From contig NZ_JAGQDE010000010.1 in the NCBI RefSeq assembly GCF_018069755.1, forward strand, positions 62,001-126,000: a DNA stretch of 64,000 nt. The letters run 5' to 3'. Under the pieces are notes generated by a model that saw only the letters and a list, made by a program, of their open reading frames with translations, was not told the DNA's origin and ran no database searches. The position numbers and the translations under genes were made by a program. The DNA comes from Ideonella aquatica (GTDB taxonomy: Bacteria > Pseudomonadota > Gammaproteobacteria > Burkholderiales > Burkholderiaceae_C). Positions 17,545-24,740 of this stretch are shown here, one piece after another (within the stretch, counting starts at the first letter, position 1; every line of letters starts with the position of its first letter).

Positions 17545-18417
17545 TCAGCGCGCCACCAGCCGGCCCACCGCCGCCAGCACCGCCTCGTCCTGCGGCCGCA
17601 CGCGGCGGCTGCCGCGCAGCGGGCCTTCGTAATAGGCTGCCACCACGCGCGGGGCGCGGCCGCCGGGAGGCCAGACGATGGCCACGTCATTGATGCGGTC
17701 GGGCAGGCCGTCGTCCAGGCCGGTGCCGGTCTTGTCGCCGGCCGTCCAGCCCGCCGGCAGGCCGGCGCGCAGGCGGCGCTGACCGGTGCGCGTGGCGCGC
17801 ATCCAGCCCAGCAGGCGCTCGCGGCTGGCGGCACCCAGCATGTCGCCGCGCAGCAAGCGAACCAGGTTGGCGGCGATGGCGGCCGGCGTGGTGGTGTCCT
17901 GCTCGTCACCGGCACGGACCTGGTTCATCGCCGGCTCGGGCCGGTCCAGGCGGGTGACGTGGTCGCCCTGCGTGCGCAGCCAGGCGGTCAGCGCCTGCGG
18001 CCCGCCCAGGTGGCGCAGCAGCAGGTTGGCGGCCAGGTTGTCGCTGTGGCACTGCGCGGCCTCGGCCAGCGCGGCCAGGGTCATGCCGGCGCGCGGGTCC
18101 TGCGTGGCCACCACCGGCATGTGGGGCACGGCGTCGGCCGCGTCCCAGTGCAGGCGCTCATCCAGCCGCCAGCGGCCGGCATCCACCTGCGCCAGCGTGG
18201 CCGCGGCCAGCCACAGCTTGAAGGTGGAGCACAGCGCGAAGCGCTCGTCGGCGCGGTGCGCCAGACCCGGCCCACCGGCCAGATCCTGCAGCGCCACGCC
18301 CAGGCGCCCGCCCTGGCGGCGCTCCAGCGCGGCGAGCGCGTCCGGCACGGCGCCCAGCGCGGGTGCGGCCAGCGTGGCGAGCAGGGTGCTGATCCAGTGG
18401 CGGCGGGTGGTCTCCAT
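17545..18417 (-). CDS. Class A serine beta-lactamase
   Basis: A 290-aa periplasmic enzyme that hydrolyses beta-lactams. Counting from ATG 18417, the active-site Ser64-x-x-Lys67 (CSTFK) is present, with Ser125-Asp126-Asn127 (SDN), Glu161 and Asn165 (EPAMN, the deacylating Glu), and Lys229-Thr-Gly (KTG). All four class A motifs are intact at normal spacing. There is a Cys just before the active Ser, as in many class A enzymes, but Gly rather than Cys follows KTGT, so the disulfide of KPC/SME-type carbapenemases is absent. The signal peptide (TRRHWISTLLATLAAPALGA) starts with two arginines and could use Tat. An in-frame ATG at 18429 is an alternative start. It is divergent from an AmpR-like regulator. 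Confidence 0.93.
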   Translation of the reverse strand: METTRRHWISTLLATLAAPALGAVPDALAALERRQGGRLGVALQDLAGGPGLAHRADERFALCSTFKLWLAAATLAQVDAGRWRLDERLHWDAADAVPHMPVVATQDPRAGMTLAALAEAAQCHSDNLAANLLLRHLGGPQALTAWLRTQGDHVTRLDRPEPAMNQVRAGDEQDTTTPAAIAANLVRLLRGDMLGAASRERLLGWMRATRTGQRRLRAGLPAGWTAGDKTGTGLDDGLPDRINDVAIVWPPGGRAPRVVAAYYEGPLRGSRRVRPQDEAVLAAVGRLVAR

Positions 18418-18515
18418 AGCTTCACTCATCCTTCGGGTTGGCGGTGTCGCTATTCTTCGCAGGCTTGCTTCCTTTGCCCAGCGACGAATGCTGGGCTCTG
18501 GCATGAGGATTTGTC
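18418..18515. promoter_or_regulatory. Divergent bla/ampR-type control region
   Basis: This 98-bp region separates the divergent beta-lactamase and LysR genes, the classic layout of AmpR/PenR-controlled lactamases. It holds the dyad GCCCAGC (18477-18482 plus next base) and GCTGGGC (18490-18496) separated by seven bases, 20 bp before the LysR start. That is a candidate LysR-type operator or a transcript hairpin. No textbook promoter boxes stand out. Confidence 0.45.
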
Positions 18516-19412
18516 ATGGCTCTGGCCCGTCTGTCGCTGAACCACCTGCACGCCTTTGCGGCCGCCTCGCGGCACCTGAACTTCACCCGCGCGGCCGACG
18601 AGCTGTGCGTGACCCAGGCCGCGGTGAGCCACCAGATCAAGGCGCTGGAGGCGCAGATCGGCCAGCGCCTGTTCCTGCGCACCGCGCGCGGCCTGCAGCT
18701 CAGCGACGAGGGCGCGCGCCTGGCGCCGCTGGTGCAGCAGGCCTTTGCGCTGCTGGACAAGGCGGTGCAGCTGCTGGACGAGCGCGCCCCGCCCGAGCGC
18801 CTGACTGTGGCCGTGGTGGGCACCTACGCCCAGGGCTGGCTGCTCGAGCGGCTGCCGCAGTTCCAGGCCGAGCACCCGCACATCGAGCTGCGCCTGCAGA
18901 CCCACAACAACAAGCTGGACCTGGCCACCGAAACCATCGACGCGGCGATCCGCTTTGGCGACGGCGCCTGGCGCAGCACCCACGCCGTGCCACTGCAGGC
19001 TGCGCCGCTCACCCCCTTGTGCGCGCCGGCCCTGGCCGCCACGCTGGCGCGAGCGGCCGACCTGCGCCGCTGCACGCTGCTGCGCAGCTACCGCGCCGAG
19101 GACTGGCCGGCCTGGTCGCGCGCCGCCGGTATCGAGCCGCTGGCCGCCCGCGGTCCGCAGTTCGACTCCTCGGTGCTGATGGTGCAGGCGGCGCTGCTGG
19201 GCAGCGGCGTGGCGCTGGCCCCGGCGGCCATGTTCCGGCGCGAGCTGGCCGAGGGACGGTTGGTGCAGCCCTTTGGCGTAGCGGTGGACGTGGGCCGCTA
19301 CTGGCTGACGCGGCCACTGGGGCGCGAGCCCTCCAGCGCCTTGCGGGCGTTCGAGGGCTGGCTGCAGGCCAGCCTGGCGCCGGCTGACGCTCAGCCGCCC
19401 GCGCTGAGCTGA
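18516..19412 (+). CDS. LysR-family regulator, AmpR/PenR-like, of the divergent beta-lactamase
   Basis: A 298-aa LysR protein. Its N-terminal HTH (about 6-65; LNHLHAFAAASRHLNFTRAA, then VTQAAVSHQIKALEAQIGQ) has the form seen in AmpR/GcvA-group regulators, including the FLRTARGLQLSDEG wing. The effector domain (about 92-290) contains RFGDGAW, a motif typical of the AmpR/GcvA branch (IRFG.G.W). The start has GAGG at a normal distance. In known systems AmpR senses cell-wall muropeptides and activates the divergent lactamase; the same role is inferred here. Its 3' end overlaps the convergent CHAT gene by 22 bp. Confidence 0.9.
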   Translation: MALARLSLNHLHAFAAASRHLNFTRAADELCVTQAAVSHQIKALEAQIGQRLFLRTARGLQLSDEGARLAPLVQQAFALLDKAVQLLDERAPPERLTVAVVGTYAQGWLLERLPQFQAEHPHIELRLQTHNNKLDLATETIDAAIRFGDGAWRSTHAVPLQAAPLTPLCAPALAATLARAADLRRCTLLRSYRAEDWPAWSRAAGIEPLAARGPQFDSSVLMVQAALLGSGVALAPAAMFRRELAEGRLVQPFGVAVDVGRYWLTRPLGREPSSALRAFEGWLQASLAPADAQPPALS

Positions 19413-21421
19413 TCCACCGCCAATTTGGCCAGCGCGCTCCAGCGCTCGTCGGCCCACTGCACGCAGTAGCGCTGGAACTGGCGCCGGGTGGATTGCACCG
19501 GGAACGGATCGGAGCCGGCCGAGGCGATGATCGCCTGGCAGGCCTCGGTGATCGTGTTCTGGGCCTGGCCCTGGCGGAACTGCCGACCGGCATAGACGCT
19601 GCCCAGCATGGTCAGCTCGGCCACCGTGCCCCAGGCCCAGGCCAGGTCCTTGCCCTTGGCGCTCAGCTGCTCAAGGCGGGCCAGCTGCGTTGTGAGCTCC
19701 CAGCGCAGCTTGCCGGCCGAGACCAGGGCCGCCAGCGCGGCCTTGTCGCCGCGCGCGGCGATGACGCCCATCGACAGGTACTGGGTGCTGACCCAGTGGT
19801 TGTGCGGCTCCTCGCGCGAGGCCTCCAGGTAGAGGTCCCGGGCGCGCCGGTAGGCCTCTTGAGCGCGCGGGTCCGGGGCGGCGGTGTCTGCACCTTTCTG
19901 CGCGGCCTCGGCATCGGCCACGCGCTGGTAGGCAATGCCCAGGCGCTTTTCGCTGGCGGCCGTCATGCCCAGCCATTCGGCCCGCAGCGCGCGGCGCGCG
20001 CGCTCGCTGCTGAAGCTGTCATCGACACGGTCGGCGGCTGCGGTCTGGCGCCGCAGCATCTCGCGGATGTCCTCGGCCAGCGGCGCGATGCGCGCGCGCA
20101 GCTCGGCACCGGTGGTGCCCAGGGCCAGCATCTCGTCGATCATCGAGAAGCGGGCCTCCAGCAGCGCGCGCGTCTGACGCTCGCGGAAGTCGGCCACCTG
20201 GCGGTCCAGGTCGAAGGGAATGGTGGCATAGGCCACCAGGCTGGCCCAGTCGAAGGTCTCGGGCACCTCGGCGGCCAGGCGACGCCGCACCTCCAGCAGC
20301 ACGCGGCGCGGGTCGTGGCCCACCAGCACGCCGGCATACAGCGACTCGGCCAACAGCACCGACGCATCCATCCACAGGGGGAACTGCGAGGCCACCACCC
20401 AGGGCACGCCGGCTTCGTGCAGCTCGTGGGCCAGGCTGCCGCCAGGCATCAGCACCGAATCGACCGCGCCCGAATCGCAGGTGGCCAGGCTGACCAGCGT
20501 GGGCATGCAGCCGTCGTCGGCGTCAATGCCGCCGCGCAGTGCGCCCACCAGCTGCGCGGCGTCCACGGTGGCCAGTGTCAGCGGTTCGCCGTCGCGGCAC
20601 AGGGCCATGCCGTAGCGGTCGCCACCGGCCATCTGGATCGGCAGGCCGTGGGCCAGGATGTGGACGTGGGTGAAGGACTGGCTGCGGCAGGCCTCGGTGA
20701 GCGAGCGCAGGCTGGCATTGGGCAGCACGTGCAGCAGCTCACCCACCTTGAGCAGGCGTTCCTTCTTGTTCTTCTCGGGGTCGGTCTCGGTGCTGCGCCG
20801 CACCAGCGGCTCGATCGCCCGGCGCAGTGCATTGAGGTGGTCCTGCGCCGGCACCGGCGCCAGACCGCCAGGCGAGGCAAAGGCGAACAGCACCTTCGGC
20901 GCGCGGTTCCAGCGCACCGCGGCGCGCTGCGAGCGCCGCACCTCGCGCGTGACCACCATGGGTGAATGCAGCAGCATCGGCTTGTTGCCGCCAGGGAAGT
21001 GATCGGGGGCCACCACCGCCTCGAAGGGCAGCATCGACAGCTCCAGCGCCGACAGCGCCAGTTGCACATGCAGCAGCGGCTCGTCGTCGCGGGTCATTGC
21101 GGCGTACAGCGAGGGCACCGTGCCCAGCACCTGGCCCAGCGGCTCGCCCAGGTCGCGCAGCACGGCTTCGCGCTCCATCGGCGGCATATCGCGGTCGGCC
21201 TGGCGCAGCCGGCCCAGGCGCGACAGCAGTTGCCGGTGCTCGAACGGAAAGTACAGCGTCTGCGGCGGCGCGTTGCCGCTGAGCGCCAGGTAGGGCGTGA
21301 TCGGCGACAACAGCTGGTTGTGCGCCGGACCCTGGCGCAGCAGTTCCAGCTTGAAGGGGTGCACGCGGGTGGCTGCATGGCGCGAGGCGGCGCAGCGGCT
21401 GTCGGCCTTGTCCTGGCTCAT
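19391..21421 (-). CDS. CHAT-domain (caspase-like) protein, probable cysteine protease
   Basis: A 676-aa cytosolic protein with no signal peptide. A CHAT caspase-fold domain spans about residues 40-405. Its catalytic dyad is visible as His258 (THVHILAHGLP) and Cys315 (LVSLATCDSGA), followed by GGSLAHELHEAGVPWVVASQ, the strand-helix typical of CHAT. The C-terminal about 270 residues are helical, charged and Ala/Arg-rich with a TPR-like feel (EAYRRARDLYLEASREEPHN near 535-555), and could be a sensor or oligomerisation part. Translation overlaps the upstream metallophosphoesterase by 4 bp (ATGA), so the two are made together. In known systems CHAT proteases cut partner proteins after a trigger (type III-E Craspase, gasdermin loci); the partner here is the phosphoesterase rather than a gasdermin or Cas protein. 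Role unknown. Confidence 0.85.
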   Translation of the reverse strand: MSQDKADSRCAASRHAATRVHPFKLELLRQGPAHNQLLSPITPYLALSGNAPPQTLYFPFEHRQLLSRLGRLRQADRDMPPMEREAVLRDLGEPLGQVLGTVPSLYAAMTRDDEPLLHVQLALSALELSMLPFEAVVAPDHFPGGNKPMLLHSPMVVTREVRRSQRAAVRWNRAPKVLFAFASPGGLAPVPAQDHLNALRRAIEPLVRRSTETDPEKNKKERLLKVGELLHVLPNASLRSLTEACRSQSFTHVHILAHGLPIQMAGGDRYGMALCRDGEPLTLATVDAAQLVGALRGGIDADDGCMPTLVSLATCDSGAVDSVLMPGGSLAHELHEAGVPWVVASQFPLWMDASVLLAESLYAGVLVGHDPRRVLLEVRRRLAAEVPETFDWASLVAYATIPFDLDRQVADFRERQTRALLEARFSMIDEMLALGTTGAELRARIAPLAEDIREMLRRQTAAADRVDDSFSSERARRALRAEWLGMTAASEKRLGIAYQRVADAEAAQKGADTAAPDPRAQEAYRRARDLYLEASREEPHNHWVSTQYLSMGVIAARGDKAALAALVSAGKLRWELTTQLARLEQLSAKGKDLAWAWGTVAELTMLGSVYAGRQFRQGQAQNTITEACQAIIASAGSDPFPVQSTRRQFQRYCVQWADERWSALAKLAVDQLSAGG

Positions 21422-22902
21422 GCGACGGCCCTCGTGTAGGTCTTCAGTGCCTTGCCGGGCTGGCGGCCATCGCCGTTGATCTGCACCAACTGGCCGACCA
21501 CCTGCTTCCCGTCCTGATCGACCGAGACCTCGATCGCGGTGGTCCTGTCCAGCACCAGCTTCTCGGCGCCGAAGCTCGCTTGATCCAGGTCGCTCATCGC
21601 CCCCTTCTCCAGCACCTCCCAGACCGCGCGGAACGAAGCCTCGCTGCGCAGCATGGCCTCGGTGAAGCGCATCAGCCGGATCCAGGTGCCGCTGTTGAAG
21701 TACATGCGCCCGGCGCCCAGGTCGATGGCCCGCGCCAGGTGGGTGTGGCCGGTGATGATGATGTCCACGTCGGCGCCCACGGCCTTGAGCACATCGGTGC
21801 AGGTGGTGTCGCGGTCGACGAAGTCAAAGGTCTTGTCGCCCTTGAGCCAGTCCAGCAGCGCGCGGCGCAGCGCCTCGGGCTTGTCGATGCCGCGGATCCA
21901 GCCGGTCAGGCGGTCCCAGACCAGGCCGGCGGTGCCCAGCTGGCCTGTCGGGACGCCGGTGGGCGCGGCGGTGGCGTATTGGTCTTCGGCGGCGGACAGC
22001 ATGTCCTGGGCGGTGTCGCGCGCGGGCGCCTGGCGCAGGTTCGGGCCCAGCAACTGCTCCAGCGTCTGGCTGGCAGGCGCGGCGGCCGGTGCATCCCCGG
22101 CCGACAGGCGCCTGGGCGCCTGGTACTCGCCCGCGGTCTTCACGCCGACGATGCCCAACAGATCGCCCAGCTGGTTCATCTTCTCGGGCGCCATCACCAG
22201 CAGCGTGCCCACCGCGGCCTGGGTTTCGGGCTTGAGCAGATCGATCCACGGGTACTGCTTCTTCACGCTGTTCATCACGTCCTTGACCATGCGGGTGCCG
22301 GCGTTGGGCGTCCACTCCGACGGCTCCAGGCGCTGGCCGGCGTTGAGCCGGCGGCCGGCGCGGGCCAGGTCTTCATAGCGGTTGAAGTTCCAGGCGTCCA
22401 CCTCGTTGCCGTGGGTGCAGTACACCCGCGCGCCACCCACCAGGCAGGTCCAGCCGCCGCCGGTGGTGGAGAACTCCACCCGCGCGCGCGCCGCCAGGTC
22501 ACCGCCGGCCAGCACCTGCAGCAGGTAGCGCTGCACCGGCGGCAGCGCCACCTCGATGTCGTGGTTGCCGATCACCACCACCAGGTGGCGGCCCTCGGTC
22601 TTCACAAAGGCCGCCAGGGCCTGCCAGACGGTGCCGAAGGACGGGCCCTCGACGATGCGCTGCAGCGTGGGCAGCGCGTCGTTGATCGCCACATAGCCCT
22701 CGATCTCCTCGGCCAGCGTGTCGACCACGTCGCCATTGAGCACCAGGGCCAGGCGCTGACCCTGGCGCTCGGTGCGCAGCCAATCAATGAAGCCGGCCAG
22801 GCGGGGCACTTCGCGCAGGATCTGGAAGCCGGGTTTGCCGCCCATGTGGATGTCGGAGATGACATGGATGGCGTCAAAGGCGGCTATCGGGTCGCTGAGC
22901 AT
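21418..22902 (-). CDS. Calcineurin-like metallophosphoesterase, operon partner of the CHAT protein
   Basis: A 494-aa protein. The ATG at 22902 has GGGAG 7 nt upstream; the frame reaches a TTG at 22923 without support. All metallophosphoesterase blocks are present: Asp17-x-His19 (SDIHMGG), Gly57-Asp58-x-x-Asp61 (NGDVVD), Gly112-Asn-His-Asp115 (GNHD), a His in VYCTHGNEVD near 165, and GHTHLARA near 385. A family member is usually 250-300 aa; about 150 extra residues between the fourth and fifth motifs (roughly 210-360, Ala/Pro/Gln-rich in part) form an insert of unknown role. No signal peptide is seen, so a cytosolic phosphatase or nucleotide/nucleic-acid phosphodiesterase is likely. It is the first gene of the pair, and the stop overlaps the CHAT start. 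Confidence 0.88.
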   Translation of the reverse strand: MLSDPIAAFDAIHVISDIHMGGKPGFQILREVPRLAGFIDWLRTERQGQRLALVLNGDVVDTLAEEIEGYVAINDALPTLQRIVEGPSFGTVWQALAAFVKTEGRHLVVVIGNHDIEVALPPVQRYLLQVLAGGDLAARARVEFSTTGGGWTCLVGGARVYCTHGNEVDAWNFNRYEDLARAGRRLNAGQRLEPSEWTPNAGTRMVKDVMNSVKKQYPWIDLLKPETQAAVGTLLVMAPEKMNQLGDLLGIVGVKTAGEYQAPRRLSAGDAPAAAPASQTLEQLLGPNLRQAPARDTAQDMLSAAEDQYATAAPTGVPTGQLGTAGLVWDRLTGWIRGIDKPEALRRALLDWLKGDKTFDFVDRDTTCTDVLKAVGADVDIIITGHTHLARAIDLGAGRMYFNSGTWIRLMRFTEAMLRSEASFRAVWEVLEKGAMSDLDQASFGAEKLVLDRTTAIEVSVDQDGKQVVGQLVQINGDGRQPGKALKTYTRAVA

Positions 22903-23014
22903 GCGTGGTCTCCCTGGGCGCAATGGCGCCGAGGCTTGATCTTCGCCCAGTGCCGACGCCTGTCAAGAGCGGGACTGGGGAGGGTGCGTCCCGCACTTGA
23001 GGCACCATCGCGCC

Positions 23015-23734
23015 ATGGCTGATTCCTGTCCCACCGATCCGCCCACCGACTTCATCGCGGTGATCGACCACGCGCTCGATCCGGCCTTCTGCCGCGCCCT
23101 GATCGAGCGCTTCGAGGCCAGCCCGCACCGCCACCCGGGGCGCACCGGCGCCGGGGTGGACACGGCCAAGAAGATCTCCACCGACCTGCACCTGGGCCAG
23201 CACGCCGACTGGCAGGCGCCGCTGCAGGACTTGCTGCAGACCGTGCGCCAGCACCTGCGTGACTACCTGCGTCAGCACCACTTCGCGCTGATCGCCCCGG
23301 TGACGCTCACCGTGCGCCACCCTGCCACCGGCGAGCCGGTGCTGCTGGGCCACGACAACTTCGACGAGGTGGGCGCGCCGATCGCTGGCGAGCTGATGGG
23401 CGCGGTGTTCCGCATCGGCGGCGTGCAGCTGCAGAAGTACGACGCCGGGCGGGGCAACTACAACTACTGGCACTGCGAGGTCTACCCCGAGCCCGGCCAC
23501 GAGGCGGTGCACCGCACGCTGCTGTGGATGGTCTACCTCAACGACGTGGACGAGGGCGGTGAGACCGACTTCTACTACCAGCGCCGCTCGGTGCAGCCGC
23601 GCGCCGGGCGCATGGTGATCGCGCCGGCCTACTTCACCCACACCCACCGCGGGCGCACGCCGGTCTCGGGCGACAAGTACATCGTCACCAGCTGGCTGCT
23701 GATGGCGCGGCCGGAACAGCTCTACAGCAGCTGA
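23015..23734 (+). CDS. 2-oxoglutarate/Fe(II)-dependent dioxygenase, prolyl-4-hydroxylase type
   Basis: A 239-aa cytosolic enzyme. The ATG at 23015 is preferred over a TTG six codons upstream. The double-stranded beta-helix has the metal and cosubstrate residues in order: WHCEVYPE supplies a His-x-Asp/Glu-like pair, HRTLLWMVYLNDVDEGGETDF is the typical P4H core, and THTHRG carries the distal His and the 2OG-binding basic residue. It couples 2OG decarboxylation to hydroxylation of a protein or small molecule; the substrate is unknown. It is divergent from the phosphoesterase/CHAT pair (112 bp between starts) and overlaps the TSUP gene tail to tail by 13 bp. Confidence 0.82.
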   Translation: MADSCPTDPPTDFIAVIDHALDPAFCRALIERFEASPHRHPGRTGAGVDTAKKISTDLHLGQHADWQAPLQDLLQTVRQHLRDYLRQHHFALIAPVTLTVRHPATGEPVLLGHDNFDEVGAPIAGELMGAVFRIGGVQLQKYDAGRGNYNYWHCEVYPEPGHEAVHRTLLWMVYLNDVDEGGETDFYYQRRSVQPRAGRMVIAPAYFTHTHRGRTPVSGDKYIVTSWLLMARPEQLYSS

Positions 23735-24483
23735 GCATCCCAGGCGGTCTTGGCGATCAGTGCGCCCACCACCACGATGAACACGCCGCGCACGAAGCCG
23801 GCACCGTGCTTCAGCGCCAGCCGGGTGCCCAGCAGGCTGCCGGCGATGTTGGCCAGCGCCAGCACCGCAGCGATGTGCCACCACACATGGCCCTTCCAGC
23901 CGAACAGCGCCAGCGCCGCCACATTGGTGGCCACGTTCAGCAGCTTGGCGGCGGCCGAGGCATGCAGGAAGTCATAGCCCAGCAGCCGCACGAAGGCAAA
24001 CACCAGGAAGCTGCCGGTGCCGGGGCCGAAGAAGCCGTCGTACAGACCGATCACGGCGCCGATGCTGCCGCCCAGCAGCGCCTCGCGCTGCGGCGCATGC
24101 AGCGGCGCGTGGGCGCGGCCCAGGTCCTTCTTGGCCAGCGTGTACAGCAGGATGGCGCCCAGCACAAAGGGCAAGGCCTTGCGCAGGCCTGAACCGTCGA
24201 TCTGCGTGAGCAGCCAGGCGCCCGCCAGGCTGCCACCAAAAGCCAGCGTGGCGGCGGGCAGCAGCGTGCCCCAGTTCATCGACACCCGCCGCGCATACTG
24301 CTGCGCGGCCCAGGCCGTGCCCCAGACGGCCGCGCCCTTGTTGGTGCCGGCCAGCGTGGCCGGCGCGGCGGCGGGATAGGCGGCGAACAGTGCGGGCAGC
24401 AGCACCAGGCCACCACCACCGACGATGGCATCCACAAAGCCGCCCAGCAGCGAGGCGGCGGCGGCGAACAGCAGTTCAAACAT
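23722..24483 (-). CDS. TSUP-family (TauE/SafE) membrane transporter
   Basis: A 253-aa integral membrane protein with about eight hydrophobic segments. It has the two half-repeats of the family: GGFVDAIVGGGGLVLLPALF near the N-terminus and GAVIGLYDGFFGPGTGSFLVF in the middle, the two conserved G-rich loops of TSUP carriers that export or import sulfite, sulfonates or small organic anions. The start is the ATG at 24483; codons further up run through a hairpin and are not used. A long palindromic element sits 19 bp before the start. Confidence 0.9.
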   Translation of the reverse strand: MFELLFAAAASLLGGFVDAIVGGGGLVLLPALFAAYPAAAPATLAGTNKGAAVWGTAWAAQQYARRVSMNWGTLLPAATLAFGGSLAGAWLLTQIDGSGLRKALPFVLGAILLYTLAKKDLGRAHAPLHAPQREALLGGSIGAVIGLYDGFFGPGTGSFLVFAFVRLLGYDFLHASAAAKLLNVATNVAALALFGWKGHVWWHIAAVLALANIAGSLLGTRLALKHGAGFVRGVFIVVVGALIAKTAWDAQLL

Positions 24484-24492
24484 GGGCGGGCG

Positions 24493-24544
24493 AGCAAAGC
24501 AAAAGGGCGCCAGTGGTAACTGGCGCCCTTTGGCATTTTTGCTC
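24493..24544 (-). other. Long palindrome in the 5' leader of the TSUP gene
   Basis: A perfect 13-bp stem (24502-24514 with 24519-24531; arms AAAGGGCGCCAGT and its complement) closes on four bases. It is flanked by a further GAGCAAA / TTTGCTC pair (about 24492-24498 and 24537-24544), so over 20 bp can pair. It lies in the mRNA leader of the TSUP gene. On the minus strand it is followed by TTGCTTTGC; on the plus strand by GGCATTTTTGC. It could be a translational or transcriptional control hairpin, or a terminator for transcripts arriving from 24741. The remaining 24545-24740 also holds the 9-bp hairpin CCTGTCTCC-TG-GGAGACAGG (24649-24668) and nothing I recognise as coding. Confidence 0.55.
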
Positions 24545-24740
24545 AACAACGTGGCAAGTTCAGCGGGCGGTGTCCGGATAGGGCCCCCGCTGGGCTCGAT
24601 GCATTCTGGTTATCGGCCCGGTTTGTCTCCTCGGACCCCCTCAAGCAGCCTGTCTCCTGGGAGACAGGGCAGAGAGTGACCGCACTGTAATGGGGCCCCG
24701 GGATGGTGCGCATCGGGGCAAACCCCCCGTTAGGAGACAC

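Noticed and set aside
17545-18417. Carbapenemase of the KPC/SME type
   Set aside because: The Cys that would follow KTGT for the defining disulfide is Gly here, so only a general class A call is supported.
1-22902. CHAT/phosphoesterase pair as part of the CRISPR-Cas system (Craspase-like)
   Set aside because: Craspase is linked to type III-E Cas7-11; here the CRISPR is type I-F, 10 kb away, with pckG, lactamase and other ordinary genes between.
22874-23884. 336-aa minus-strand frame between the phosphoesterase and TSUP genes
   Set aside because: It covers the dioxygenase gene on the other strand, whose motifs are intact; no ribosome site or domain.
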